Shown here piece by piece: positions 23,475-34,475 of a DNA stretch of 64,000 nt. The stretch lies in assembly GCA_000827265.1 (NCBI GenBank), contig KN834766.1, forward strand, positions 739,061 to 803,060, given 5' to 3'. Position numbers and translations under genes: made by a program. The notes beneath the pieces were generated by a model. That model had not been told where the DNA came from. It did not search any database and worked only from the letters and a program-made list of their open reading frames with translations. This stretch comes from Collybiopsis luxurians FD-317 M1 (lineage: Eukaryota > Basidiomycota > Agaricomycetes > Agaricales > Omphalotaceae). Numbering within the stretch: the first letter of the stretch is position 1; each line of letters opens with the position of its first letter.

Positions 23475-24747
23475 TGGATTTGCGGGACCGTCATATTGTC
23501 TTGTATTTGCATACCTATTTGAACGGGTTCGTTTTGTACACGTAGAATTTTGGTCTGGGATATTAATAGGATAAAAGATGCTTGTTTATTATAACTTGAA
23601 GTCGTCGGAGGTCTCATCTGTACTGTCACGAGCAGCTTTAGGTTTATCTTGCGACAGTTTAGCCTTCAGATTGGATCAGCTGGACGACAGCCCATGAATA
23701 ACGCTGAAAGGCTTTTTCTATGTCTGCAATCATGCCAACTTTACAAACTGGACCATAAGTATCCATATAAAATTCTATCTTTTGTTCAATCTGAACGTTC
23801 ACATCGGACTGCCAGCCTCTATATATGATTGGGCTCAGTCTCGAGGTGAACAGCTTTACAAGGTACTGAAAGTCATTCAGTCGCTTACCCCCCCCCCACG
23901 TGGCGGTGTATGTCAAAGCGGAACATCGCGAATCCGTTTATAGAAACTAAGTAAATGAATTTGGTCAATATGGCCGGGGAGACAGGATGAATATCAGGTT
24001 TGGGTTATTTCTTAGTATGTACCATTTGAGCTACAGTATGGTTGGTCCTTGCTGGCCCGCACAAGCAAATTTTTTGATATAACTTCACTTCTACTCCATA
24101 GTGCTTAGTTGATACTACTGATGTTATCCGATCCGATCCCTCATTCGTGTACCTTAATGCTGGGCCTTGGCATGAAAGGCTCCAAATTGAGCTTCCAATC
24201 CAAACTGAATTATTGAGAAGTGAATGGGAGCAGTGGCAACTGTATCCGTTCATTCGAGTCTGATTTCGACTCTGCCATATTAGGTAGCCATTGACTGCGA
24301 TTAACAATGAGGGTCTAGACTCGGTATATAAACATTCGGTGATTCGAGGAAACGGGAGAGTCTGTCACTGCCAGGATAATTATGTCGAGGCAAGATGAGT
24401 GTTTGTCGGATCATGAGTGGATGCCTTCGGCTCCGCTTTGAGCTTGAAAGTATCGCATTTGACTTATACCCGACAATTGCCTACAGGTACTGCTCGGATG
24501 AGATACTGACACAAACTGACATTCGAATGGGAGGCATTCTAGACTCTAATCCCACTCGAGCTGTATCAGGGCCACCCAGGGTGTCGCGCTCGGATTCTAG
24601 CGTATCTCGCAAGATCGGAGAAGCGCCACCTTCAATCAGTATCCGGTTGCAATGCAGCTACTATGATTTACACTTCGAGATCATCCACGGTTCCTGAAAA
24701 CTTTTTGAACCCGTTGTTTATGGACAAAAAATGGTAAAGGAAGTGAG
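23475..24747. other. Spacer between SC15-like genes 2 and 3
   Basis: The first ~800 bases repeat the downstream flank of copy 1. From about 24,395 the sequence resembles the upstream flanks of the other copies. A run of ten C bases lies near 23,888. No gene supported. Confidence 0.5.
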
Positions 24748-24754
24748 TATAAAA
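24748..24754 (+). promoter_or_regulatory. TATA box of SC15-like gene 3
   Basis: TATAAAA in the conserved block, 111 bases before the ATG. Confidence 0.75.
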
Positions 24755-24858
24755 CCCAGGTCGCATCAACATCCAAACTCCATCGATTTCAAGTTTTATC
24801 TTACTTGCTCTCGACTCAACTTCCTTCTAACAACTCTAATTCGTAAACCTCATACACC

Positions 24859-25588
24859 ATGCGTTTCAGCACCCTCTCTCTGATCGCCACTGTGGTCTCT
24901 GCTGCTTTCGCATTTGCAGCTCCGAGTCCAAGAGCCCTCCCTGCTACCGGGGCTGTTGAAGCTCGTAGTCTCCACGATATCAACAGTATCATCAGTGGAA
25001 CGATCACTTCTCTCGCACCTCTTATCCAGGAACTCTGTAAGTACCTATACTCCATTCGTCCTTTATCTTGAATAACCTGTGTTTTTTCAGACTCTATCAA
25101 ACAGAATAATGCCACGGTTGCTGGCTTGAGCCCGATCATCAACGACATCGAAAGCGTCCTCAACAACGCCATTACCGATGTGAAAGCTTTGGCTGGAGAA
25201 GCCCTCGCTACCATTCTCACTACCACAGAGGGTGTCCAACTTACCGTCAACGATGTTGCTCTACTCGTCATTGGTCTTGTAAATGTGTGTTGGCTTCCCA
25301 TTTCCCCAGTGCTGAGTTGAATTTTGACACGAATTGTAGCTGATTTTTGGAGCTGTATACGTTGTCATACAAACGGTTTCTGCTCTCGAAACGGCAGTCG
25401 TCTATCCTCTCCTCGCTAGTGTCCTTACCCTCCTCGCTACCCTCATCCAGCTCATCTGTGGCCTCATTGCTGGATTGCTTGCGGAGCTCACCCCTCTGGT
25501 TGGCGATGTGATCACGACTGTTGTTGCCAGTCTTGGCCTTACAACGACATATGCTTTCTTGATTGTTGGTGCTGTAAATAATGCTTAA
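24859..25588 (+). CDS. Secreted hydrophobic protein, SC15-like (copy 3, 206 aa)
   Basis: Exons 24859-25036, 25091-25284 and 25340-25588. Very close to copies 1 and 4 in the first two exons. It has signal peptide, NNAT sequon and hydrophobic C-terminal third, and ends AVNNA. It is one of two extra copies lying outside the two large duplication units, so the SC15-like gene with its flanks was also amplified alone. Confidence 0.85.
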
Positions 25589-26769
25589 GGGATTTGCGGG
25601 ACTGGAGCGATGCTTTGTATTTACATACATGGGTTCATTTTGTACACATACAATTCCCGTCGAGGATATTAATGAGATAAAAGATGCTTGTTTGTTTTTA
25701 CTTGAAGTCGTCTGAGGTGACCTAGTCTCATGTGTACTGTCACCGGAGTAGCTTTAGGTTTATGTTGCGAAAGTTTACCCTTCAACCCGAATCAGCTAGA
25801 CGACAGCCCATAATTAAAGCCGAAAGGTTTTTTCTATGTATGCAATCACGTCAACTTTACAAACTGGACCACAAGTTTCCAAGAAAAATACTTCTATCAT
25901 CGAACAGCTTAACAAGGTACTGGAAGTTATGCGCCCCCACGTGGCGGTGAGTGTCAAAGCGGAACATCGCGAGTCCGTTTAAGGAAATTAAATAAATTTG
26001 GTCAACTAGGTCGTGGAGACAGGATGACTACCAGGTTTGAGCACTTATTCTTACCTTGTCAGCTACAATATGGCTGGTCCCTGCTGGCCTGCATAAGCAA
26101 GCTACCACTTCACTGCCGCTCGATAGCGATTTTCCTTGCTTGGTTGATTTATTGATGTTATCCGATCCGACCCCTCATTCGCGTACCTTGATGCTGGGTC
26201 TTGGCATGCAAGGCTTCAATTTGGGCTTTTCATTTAAACTGAATTATCCAGAAATGAATGGGAGCAGTAGGAACTGTATCCGTTCATTCGAGTTTGATTT
26301 CGACTTTGCCATATTAGGTTGCCACTGTCAATCATTGACAGTGAAGGTCTAGACTCGGTATATAAACATTCGGTAATTTGAGGAAGGAGAACCCGTAGCT
26401 GCCGGGTGACTTGTGTCGAAAAGAGTGTTTGTCGGATCATGAGTGGGCCTTCGGCTCCGCTGAGTTTGACAGGGTCGCATTTGATTTATACCCGACAATT
26501 GCCTACAGGTACTGCTCGGACGAGATACTGACATAAACTGACATTCGAATGGGAGGCATTCTAGACTCCACCCTCACTCGAGCTGTGTCAGGGCCACCCA
26601 CGGTGTCGCGCTCGGATTCTAGCGTATCTCGCAAGATCGGAGAAGCGCCACTCTATGAATGTATTTCGTTGCAATGCAGTGACTCTGATCTTCACTTCGA
26701 GATCACCCACGGTTCCTGAAAATTTCTCGAACCCGTCGTTTATGGACAAAAAATGGTAAAGGAAGTGAG
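25589..26769. other. Spacer between SC15-like genes 3 and 4
   Basis: Repeats the downstream flank (25,589-26,340) and then the upstream flank (26,340-26,770) of the paralogues. No gene supported. Confidence 0.5.
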
Positions 26770-26776
26770 TATAAAA
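26770..26776 (+). promoter_or_regulatory. TATA box of SC15-like gene 4
   Basis: TATAAAA in the conserved block, 112 bases before the ATG. Confidence 0.75.
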
Positions 26777-26881
26777 CCCAGGTTGCATTGACATCCAAAC
26801 TCCATCGACTTCAAGTTCTACCTTACTTGCTCTCGACTCGACCTCCTTTCAACAACTTCATTTCATATTTTTTCGTACGCG

Positions 26882-27609
26882 ATGCGTTTCAGCACCCTCT
26901 CTCTTATCGCCACTGTCGCCTCTGCTGCTTTCGCATTCGCTGCCCCGAGTCCCAGAGCCTTCCCTGCTACTGGAGCTGTTGAAGCTCGCAGCCTCCACGA
27001 TATCAGCAGTATCATCAGTGGAACGACCACCTCTCTTACTCCTCTTATCCAGGAGCTCTGTTAGTATCTTAACACTATTCAACCTTGATCTCACCAACCT
27101 GCGTTTTTCAGACTCTATCAAACAGAATAATGCCACGGTTGCTGGCTTGACCCCAGTCATCAACGACATCGAAAGCGTCCTCAACAACGCCATTACCGAT
27201 GTAAAAGCTTTGGCTGGAGAAGCCCTCGCCACCATTCTCACTACCACAGAAGGTGTTCAACTTACCGTCAACGACGTTGCTCTACTCGTTATCGGTCTCG
27301 TAAATGTGCGTTGTCTTCCCATTTCGCAAATGCTGAGTTGAATTTTGACACGAATTGTAGCTGATTTTTGGAGCTGTATACGCTGTCATACAAACTGTTT
27401 CTGCTCTCGAAGCGGCCGTCGTCTACCCACTTCTTGCGAGTGTTCTGACGCTCCTCGCTACCCTCATTCAACTCATCAGCGGTCTCATTGCTGGATTACT
27501 CGCTGAGCTCATCCCTCTGGTCGGCGATGTGATCACGACTGTTGTTGCCAGTCTTGGCCTCACTACGACATACGCTTTCTTGATTGTTGGTGCTGTAAAT
27601 AATGCTTGA
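26882..27609 (+). CDS. Secreted hydrophobic protein, SC15-like (copy 4, 206 aa)
   Basis: Exons 26882-27059, 27112-27305 and 27361-27609. Closest to copies 1 and 3. It ends AVNNA with a TGA stop, while the other three copies use TAA. It is the last member of the array, and downstream similarity to the other units stops within a few tens of bases. Confidence 0.85.
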
Positions 27610-28743
27610 GGGGAGCTTCAATGCATTTTGTACATGTAAAAGTTCTTTTCTAATGGGATATGGGGATATAGATGGGAGCTTACTAGAAAGTGCACAGAGA
27701 CGGAAAATTTGGCTACTTACGGCCTGATTTGGCTTTTCGTTCTTGTTTCTTTTTTTTTTTTTTCACCACCAGTTTACCGTATGTATAATGTATTATTATT
27801 AGCACCGAGCCTTAAACGACGCTTTTCTTGCACCATTTTTCATTAATCAAAAATAATATGAGGATTAAATCCGTGGCGGCCGTTTACTCAGTGTTGGATG
27901 TCAGTGGATCTTTGCTCGTCGTCGAGGAAGGACTTGGTCTTGAAAACCCGTTCCGGTTTCGGGTACTTTCGGCCCAGCGGCCCCTTCCGGAACGACGCTT
28001 GCCGCAATTCAGGGCGTGGAAAATCCTTGACCATTTTTCTTTCTTTACTCTCGTCCAAGATGGTCAAGCTTCAAGCTTCAAGCCTGGAGAAGGAACAGTG
28101 AACGGACTCTCTCTAGACAGTTGCAAGCTTTTCGGGTGTATGTTGTAACTAGACGCATAACTGAAAACTCTATACCAATCCGGACGTAAATCCACAAGCT
28201 GAGCAAGCAGCGGTCCGAGGATAACTTCGAAATCAACGTGTACGGTTTTTTTCCAAGTGTTTCCGAACGGCAAATATGAAGTATCTGTTGCTCAGCGGCT
28301 ATAGGAGTATTCTTCAAAGTTTAATGGTATCTTCCGGACATGTTTGAAATGTTCAAGCGCTCAAGGTTCACAACTAGCCCATCGTACCCGACCCTTGATG
28401 GAATTATTGCTTTTGAATTTCTGTTTTTGCCAATGTGTTCAAGTCGTTTTTCAAGGCTCATGCTGGCGATGTGGCTCTCGTTACTGTTGCAAAACTGGTC
28501 AAAAGACAAGTTTTGTTTTTGTTGGACCTGGAAAGGTTGCGCTGCTTAGCCCGACGGCTGTTACAACGTACTGAACTGGAGGCTTTCGGATGAGTGCTCC
28601 CGACCCCGATGGAGGTGAAAGACTCCCCAGACGCGGGCGGTGCCCGATTGTGTGGGTTTTGGTATAAGCTGTTGCTTTTGTCGAGCCTGCAATCAAGAGT
28701 GTCGAGTCTTTCAAACTCCCTCTCGCTCAGGTAAGCGCTGTCG
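27610..28743. other. Intergenic, no recognised gene
   Basis: Only short frames are present (for example 27828-28148, plus). None has recognisable content or convincing splice continuity. The end of the tandem array lies at the left edge. Confidence 0.4.
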
Positions 28744-29115
28744 TTGGTTGGTCAAGTACGTCTGCACTATACACTGCCACTTACAGTGAATCAGAGATCG
28801 CTGCTTCCCGCTGCTAGCCACAGGAACGAGATAGAGGATGCTGCGTCGCAGGCCAGGATCAAACCGGTTCGAGGCTGTTATAATAGTTTGTTACCTTCGG
28901 TGGCTTTGGTCATTCCAGCGGAAGCTGACGATGTCGAAAATGAGCCGTCAGCGCGTCAGCAGTCGAAGAGAGTGATACGGTTATTTGTACCATCATTGGA
29001 TTCAGCGGAAGCTGACGATATCGATGATGAGCCGTCAGCGCGTCAGCGGTCGAAGAGAGTGATGCGGTTATTTGTACCATCATTGGATTCAGACTTGGAG
29101 GATGACGAACTGTGA
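28744..29115 (+). CDS. Possible 3' exon of an unrecognised gene with two 29-residue repeats
   Basis: An open frame ends in LEDDEL and TGA. A possible acceptor (TTACAG) at about 28,796 and a donor-like GTAAGC at about 28,733 suggest it is the last exon of a spliced gene. It contains two tandem 87-base units (28,918-29,004 and 29,005-29,091) that encode ADD.(E/D)(N/D)EPSARQ.SKRV.RLFVPSLDS. No family recognised and no upstream start identified. The strict 87-base period keeps the frame, which favours coding, but this remains weak. Confidence 0.3.
   Translation: MVGQVRLHYTLPLTVNQRSLLPAASHRNEIEDAASQARIKPVRGCYNSLLPSVALVIPAEADDVENEPSARQQSKRVIRLFVPSLDSAEADDIDDEPSARQRSKRVMRLFVPSLDSDLEDDEL
28918..29091 (+). 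repeat. Two tandem 87-bp units
   Basis: Two adjacent copies, each beginning GCGGAAGCTGACGAT and ending CATCATTGGATTCA, differing at a handful of bases. Confidence 0.85.
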
Positions 29116-29812
29116 GAGTGTGGTACGCCCGCTCGTCGGTTTCCCTGCTCAGTTGATCTTTCGTTCGCAGCTCTCCGAAAGGCTTCACGTAGCCCCTTGA
29201 CGCTGCTGTTAGGTACAATGCTGGTTGGGGATATTTCTTCGCAGCGGCTGATTTTTTTTTCTATAAGAATTGCTGCGTTCACGGAAACCTGGTCTTTCTG
29301 CCGTGTGAGTCTAGGTACTTGGGAGCTTCGGTAGTACCTGTAAAACGTGGTATCAATATTAACGTTGACGTTGTATTCGAATAATGCCCTTCAATCCACG
29401 ACGCATATATGCGGTTAGAGTTTGCGCGGAGTGACGGAATGGACCGCGGCGTCACGTGATGAATAGAAACTCGTGCGACTGAGCGCTGTAGACCCTTTTG
29501 CTTTCAACGCTCAACAGGTTTCTGTGGTCATCCTTAGATTTCCCATCTTTCCCTAATAACGCGCTCGAATTCGGCTCTAATTCCACTTTTCTCATAGTAG
29601 ACACCTTTTCTGGCTTTCAAAAGGTGCTACAGACGATACCTTTTCCCATTTTTTTTCGCCGGATCTTGGCTTGTCTTTTGGTGAGTGGCCATCTTCTGCC
29701 TTGAAATCGAAAGCTCATCGTACTGTAGATATACAGCTGAATTCTCGAAATTTTCGGAAATTTTGAGAATTCTTTAATTCTGGCCATAGCTTCCAAGAAT
29801 CAAACCATTAGA
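29116..29812. other. Intergenic / leader of CDC4-like gene
   Basis: No gene supported. It probably contains the promoter and 5' untranslated region of the gene starting at 29,813. A near-palindromic AATTCTCGAAATTTTCGGAAATTTTGAGAATT lies at about 29,741-29,773. Confidence 0.4.
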
Positions 29813-32800
29813 ATGCAGAACGCGAACGGAAACACTCATACCCAGCAATCACAGTCAATGCAGCTACCAGCTTTATATCTTGAGCCTTCGGTTAGCACAA
29901 CAACGTGAGTGGCCCTTTTTGTAGCCCTACGAGTTGATATATTAATTGTTCATTTTACAGTGTAGTAACAACTACAACTACCACGACAACTTATGCCCCA
30001 ATCCCCCTTCCTGCCATCCCTCCTGGACCAGTTAGTCCATCGCCAAAGGATGCCAATGAATACCCTTTGTACAATGTTCGGCTGCCACCTAGCGTCAGAG
30101 AGTTTAATCTTGTCTTTCCCGGCGGAAAACGGGCTGTCTTTCGAGCACAAAGCGAAGAAGGAAGTGCAGAGTCGAGTAGGAGCGGCAACTTTGGCATTTC
30201 AGAGGAACTGGCTTCGGGAAACGGGTGGCGGATGCTGCCCAGAGAGGACTCAAACTCGGCTTCATCGCTTCCGAATGCCATTCCCGTGGTCGGGATCAGT
30301 GAGGCTTTGGAGGGATACAGTACTAAAAAGAGGGAAAGAGGTCATGAATTCGAGTTTGAATCAGTTGCGATGGAGGATACGCCTGCGAGGAAAAAGGCTA
30401 GAGCTCCCCCTTCTCCACTACCTTCTCCACATGGCTCGCCTCCGCCGGGATCGAGACCCGGCTGGCAGGCACTCTCATCAAGTTCTGACCCGCATGAAAA
30501 CAATCAAATTGTTCAGGCTCCGACACCTCCAACCCCGTTCGAGCCTGATCTCAGCATGGCTACCCTCCTCACCCTCCCGTCTCTCTTAAATCACTTCAGC
30601 TCTCTTCCAGAACCCCTTCAATCTCATGTTCTCCTTATGCTCCTTAAACAATCTCCTCTCCCCGTCCTGCGTACGCTGCACAGCGTCCTACATCCCACGC
30701 TCGCGCGGGATTTCCTTACCCTCCTCCCGCCCGAACTGGTTTCCCACGTGTTGAGCTTCTTCACACTTGAGGCTCTAGGACGAGCTTGCCGAGTCAGTAA
30801 AGCCTGGCGAGGAAGAATTGAGGGCGATAAAGTCCTTTGGCGGGATCTGCTTATTAGATCGGGGCTGTGGTTCGGAGGAGAGTCGGAGGCGAACTTTGTT
30901 AGGATGTTGATGAGAAAGCGACGAAAGGCACTCATTGTAGAAGGGGCTCTGCCGCTTGCGCATCCTTACAAGATTTTGTTCAAGTCTAGATATCTGACGT
31001 ATACTCGATGGATCAACAATCCCTCTCCGAAACATATTTCCTTCCCTGCCCATGGCCATAGTGTCGTCACTTGCCTTCTTTTCTCCCAAAACCGCATTAT
31101 CAGCGCTTCTGACGACCATTCAATCCACGTCTACTCCCCTACTACCGGTCGACTTTTGCTCAGCCTTGATGGTCACGAGGGCGGTGTGTGGGCCTTGGCT
31201 GCGCACGGTAATCTTTTGGTGTCTGGAAGTACGGATCGGACGGTGAGGATATGGGACTTGCAAGAAGGACGATGTTTGCATGTTTTCGGAGGACACACGA
31301 GCACCGTTCGCTGTCTTGCGATTGTGAAACCCGAGTGGATATCGCATCCGGAGACTGGCAAGAAGGAAAAATGGCCCAAGCGGACGGTCGTCGTGACGGG
31401 CAGTCGCGACCATACGCTGCGAGTGTGGAGGTTACCGAAGAAGGGAGAGAGGGAGTTTGATTCAAGAGTTGTAGCCTCGCCGGACAGCCGTCACTCTCAA
31501 CATTCCTATCGTCCCCACCCCCCTTCGTCCCCTGACATATCTGACCCCCCGGACGCTTCTTTGAACCCGTACCATATGCATCTTTTATCTGGGCATACCC
31601 ACGCCGTACGTGCCCTCGCCGCGCGCGGCCGGACGCTCGTTTCGGGATCGTACGACTGTACTGTCCGGGTGTGGGATATCCCCACCGGCAGACTGATCCA
31701 CACGCTTACCGGACACACGCAAAAGGTGTACAGCGTCGTGCTCGATTCGCGAGATGGTACTTGGGGCAGCGAAGGGTGGGGGTTCGGTGCTGGGGAGAGT
31801 GAATATGGGTTCGCGGGGACGGACGGCCGAGCTGCGTCGGGGTCTATGGACGGTACGGTGCGGCTGTGGTCTGTGATGACGGGAGAGTGCTTGCATGTGC
31901 TTTCAGGGCATACGAGTCTGGTTGGGCTGTTGGGCCTTTCGCCCTCGTTTATGGTGTCTGCGGCGGCGGATAGTACGCTGAGAGTGTGGGATGCGAGGTT
32001 GCCTAATGGCGGCCAGAATCGTTCTTCACCTGCGCAACGTCCTTCAGGTTCGGCTTCGGCTACATCATCGACGACAACTGCGGCGGCGGCGGCGGCGGCG
32101 ACGGCTCCGTCGACAAATTCGAATGAGTTGCTTCGAGGAGTGATGACAGGCCATACGGGTGCGATTACGTGTTTCCAGCATGATGAATGGAAAGTGGTGA
32201 GTGGAAGCGATGGGACGTTGAAAGTTTGGGATTTGAGAGAGTTGAGCGCTGCGAATCATGGGATGCATTCGTCTGGTTCGACTGGGTTTGCTGCGCAAGG
32301 TGGTATGGGAGCAGGAGGAGGAGCGGGTGGTGGTGGGTGGCCTGGAGGTCTTTTTGGTGTAGGTGGAGTAGGAGGGGCTGCTGCTGGGCCTGCCGGAGGA
32401 CCCGGTGGTGCAGGTGGTGTTGGTGGCGGTGGTGGTGCAGGTGCAGGAACGCCTTCGGTTCCTGTCATTCGGGATTTGCTTACTGGGATTACGGGTGTTT
32501 GGCAAGTCGCGTTTGAAGGAAGGTGGTGTGTGAGTGCGAGTAATAGGAACGATTTGACGGTGTTGGATGTTTGGGATTTTGGAAAGACTGTGCCGCCTGG
32601 GACGCTAGATTCTGTTGTTGGAGGTGCTGGAAGTGGGAGTGGATTGGCGGAGGTGGATGAGGATAGGGAAGAGAAGGAGCGGGAGAGGGAGTTGATGGAG
32701 AGTCAACGGGAGTGGACTTGGGAAGATGAAGAGTGGGTGGGGGAGCCGCCTGGTGGGGTGTACGATTATGAGGATTCCGAGGTAGAGGATGAGGATGAGG

Positions 32801-33843
32801 TGGTGGCGGAGTGTGTGGAGAGCAGTATGGAGTTTGGTGGTGGTGGGGAGGGAGAGGGAGATGTGGATAGGGACGAGGATATCGAGTTGATTTCGGTGCA
32901 TGAGGATAAGGATGATGAGGATGATGAGGATATTGTGTATACCGGGAGACGGTCTGCGTCTGCTTCTTCCGGAAGGGAGGGCACGGGTGCTGTCACACAG
33001 CCGAGAACGACTTCGCAGGCTTCTTCAAGAAACTCTTCTGCCCGAGCACCTACCCAAACCGCGACTTCGTCTTCCTCCTCCTCGTCTTCTTCTTCCTCGT
33101 CCACCTCCCGTCCACGCCGAACGACCCGAGCTATGAGCGAAGTGTCTCGAACTTCTGAGCGGAGCACCCGAAGTCGAGGAAGCAGTAGTCGAATGGATAT
33201 TGATGGGGAATCTGATGTTGTCGAGACGGGTGTTTTGGAGGAGGTTGTGGAAGAGCCTTTTGAAGAGGGAGGGGATGATGATGGAGGAAGAGCGGGGTAT
33301 GAAGAGCAGCAAGGGGATGATAGGGATGCTGAGTTGGTTGAGGATATGATGGAGGTTGATCGGGATCCTACTGTTGCGGTCGAGTTGACTTCCAGACGGC
33401 CTGTGACGAGGAGGCAGTCCCAGTCTCAGTCTCAATCGCAATGGAACTCGGCTGCCTCCACTTCATCTTCTTCGGACGCATCGACTGCACGATATCGATC
33501 TTCTTCCGGACCTGGCACTAGTAACAATGGTGGTGGTGGTGCGCGCCCACTGCGCGGCGCTGGACCCTCGAAACGACATGCCTCTGGTACCGTCGTTTCT
33601 TCCTCTGCGTCTGTAGCATCTTCCACTCGATCGACGGCGGGATCGTACGTTGGTCGTCGGGGTCAAGGTCCGTCGACTTCGTCTCACGCGGTTGATCTGG
33701 CGGAGGTAGAGTCGACCTCTGGGGCGACATCCGGGACGGATGTGTTAGGTGTAGATGATAGGGAGGTGAGGATGAGTTCTCCCGGGACGACGGGTGCGAG
33801 AGGGAATGGTGGGAATGGTAATTCGAGGCGGAAGTGGTTATAA
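29813..33843 (+). CDS. CDC4: CDC4/Fbw7-type F-box WD40 protein, SCF substrate receptor (1,324 aa)
   Basis: Exon 1 29813-29904, intron 29905-29960, then one long exon 29961-33843. The start MQNANGNTHTQQ is the first ATG joining in frame. An F-box (LLPPELVSHVLSFFTLEALGRA) lies near residue 284. From about 395 to 907 there are eight WD40 blades (VSGSTDRTVRIWD, VSGSYDCTVRVWD and others) in the order seen in CDC4/Fbw7, including the degenerate last blade (GVWQVAFEGRWCV). In SCF ligases such proteins bind phosphorylated degrons of cell-cycle regulators. Unusual features are a Thr run near the N-terminus, a Gly-rich insert (about 807-861) between the last two blades, and a long acidic/Ser-rich tail of about 400 residues with poly-Ser. 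The WD40 core makes the assignment strong. True CDC4 orthology is probable but needs phylogeny. Confidence 0.9.
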
Positions 33844-34475
33844 CGAGTTGGTAGAGGTGAACGAGTGTGAGCGTTGCGGGTAAATGGTTTTTTTTTCCTG
33901 TCTTGGACGATCATAGGCTGATTTGGGATCCCGTGTATTGGTAGTGTTTGACTGCTTCATTTGGGCCGTCCCTGTGATGAAGGTGTTCCTCTGTTGTGCT
34001 CGTGTTCGTGTTCGTGCGGTTAGGTTCCTTGTTGACATGGGTATCGTCGCCGTCATCTGTAAAGCTATGTCACAGATGAGTCTTTCTCGCTCCCTTCTAT
34101 ACATACTGTCGCAATAATTCGTGCATGTTCAACAATCATCCGCATTACTTTTTTCTTTCCTACTCCCTTTCCTCTTGGACCTGTAGAGAGGTCTATATTA
34201 TGTGTTTTTCTGGGTCTTGTCCAACTCTTTCTTTTCTTTCACTACCACTACTAGTTGTCCCTCTATTCGATTTTCTTGCCCTGTCTGTATCGGTATGACA
34301 ATAATGACAGTTCCTAACTCTTCATATAACGGTGGCTTGTCTGAGGTTCTTGATAGAGCTCATTCTTGCCTTGGCTAATGATTTTTGCATGCTCTATTGC
34401 TTTCGGCACTACGCCTGCTACTGGGTATCAATAATTCTGCGTCCCTTACATCCCCTTCACCGTTAGAGCAAGTGT
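33844..34475. other. Intergenic between convergent genes
   Basis: Holds the 3' ends of the CDC4-like gene (+) and the DUF6534-like gene (-). No further gene seen. Confidence 0.5.

Larger units (their letters stand above)
13735..24290. repeat. Tandem segmental duplication, unit 2
   Basis: Second copy of the unit described at 1,183-13,734, with the same gene order. It differs by an hAT-like insertion or replacement at 15,034-15,668 in place of the end of copy b and its downstream spacer, and by a 22-base A run at about 20,565. Confidence 0.8.
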
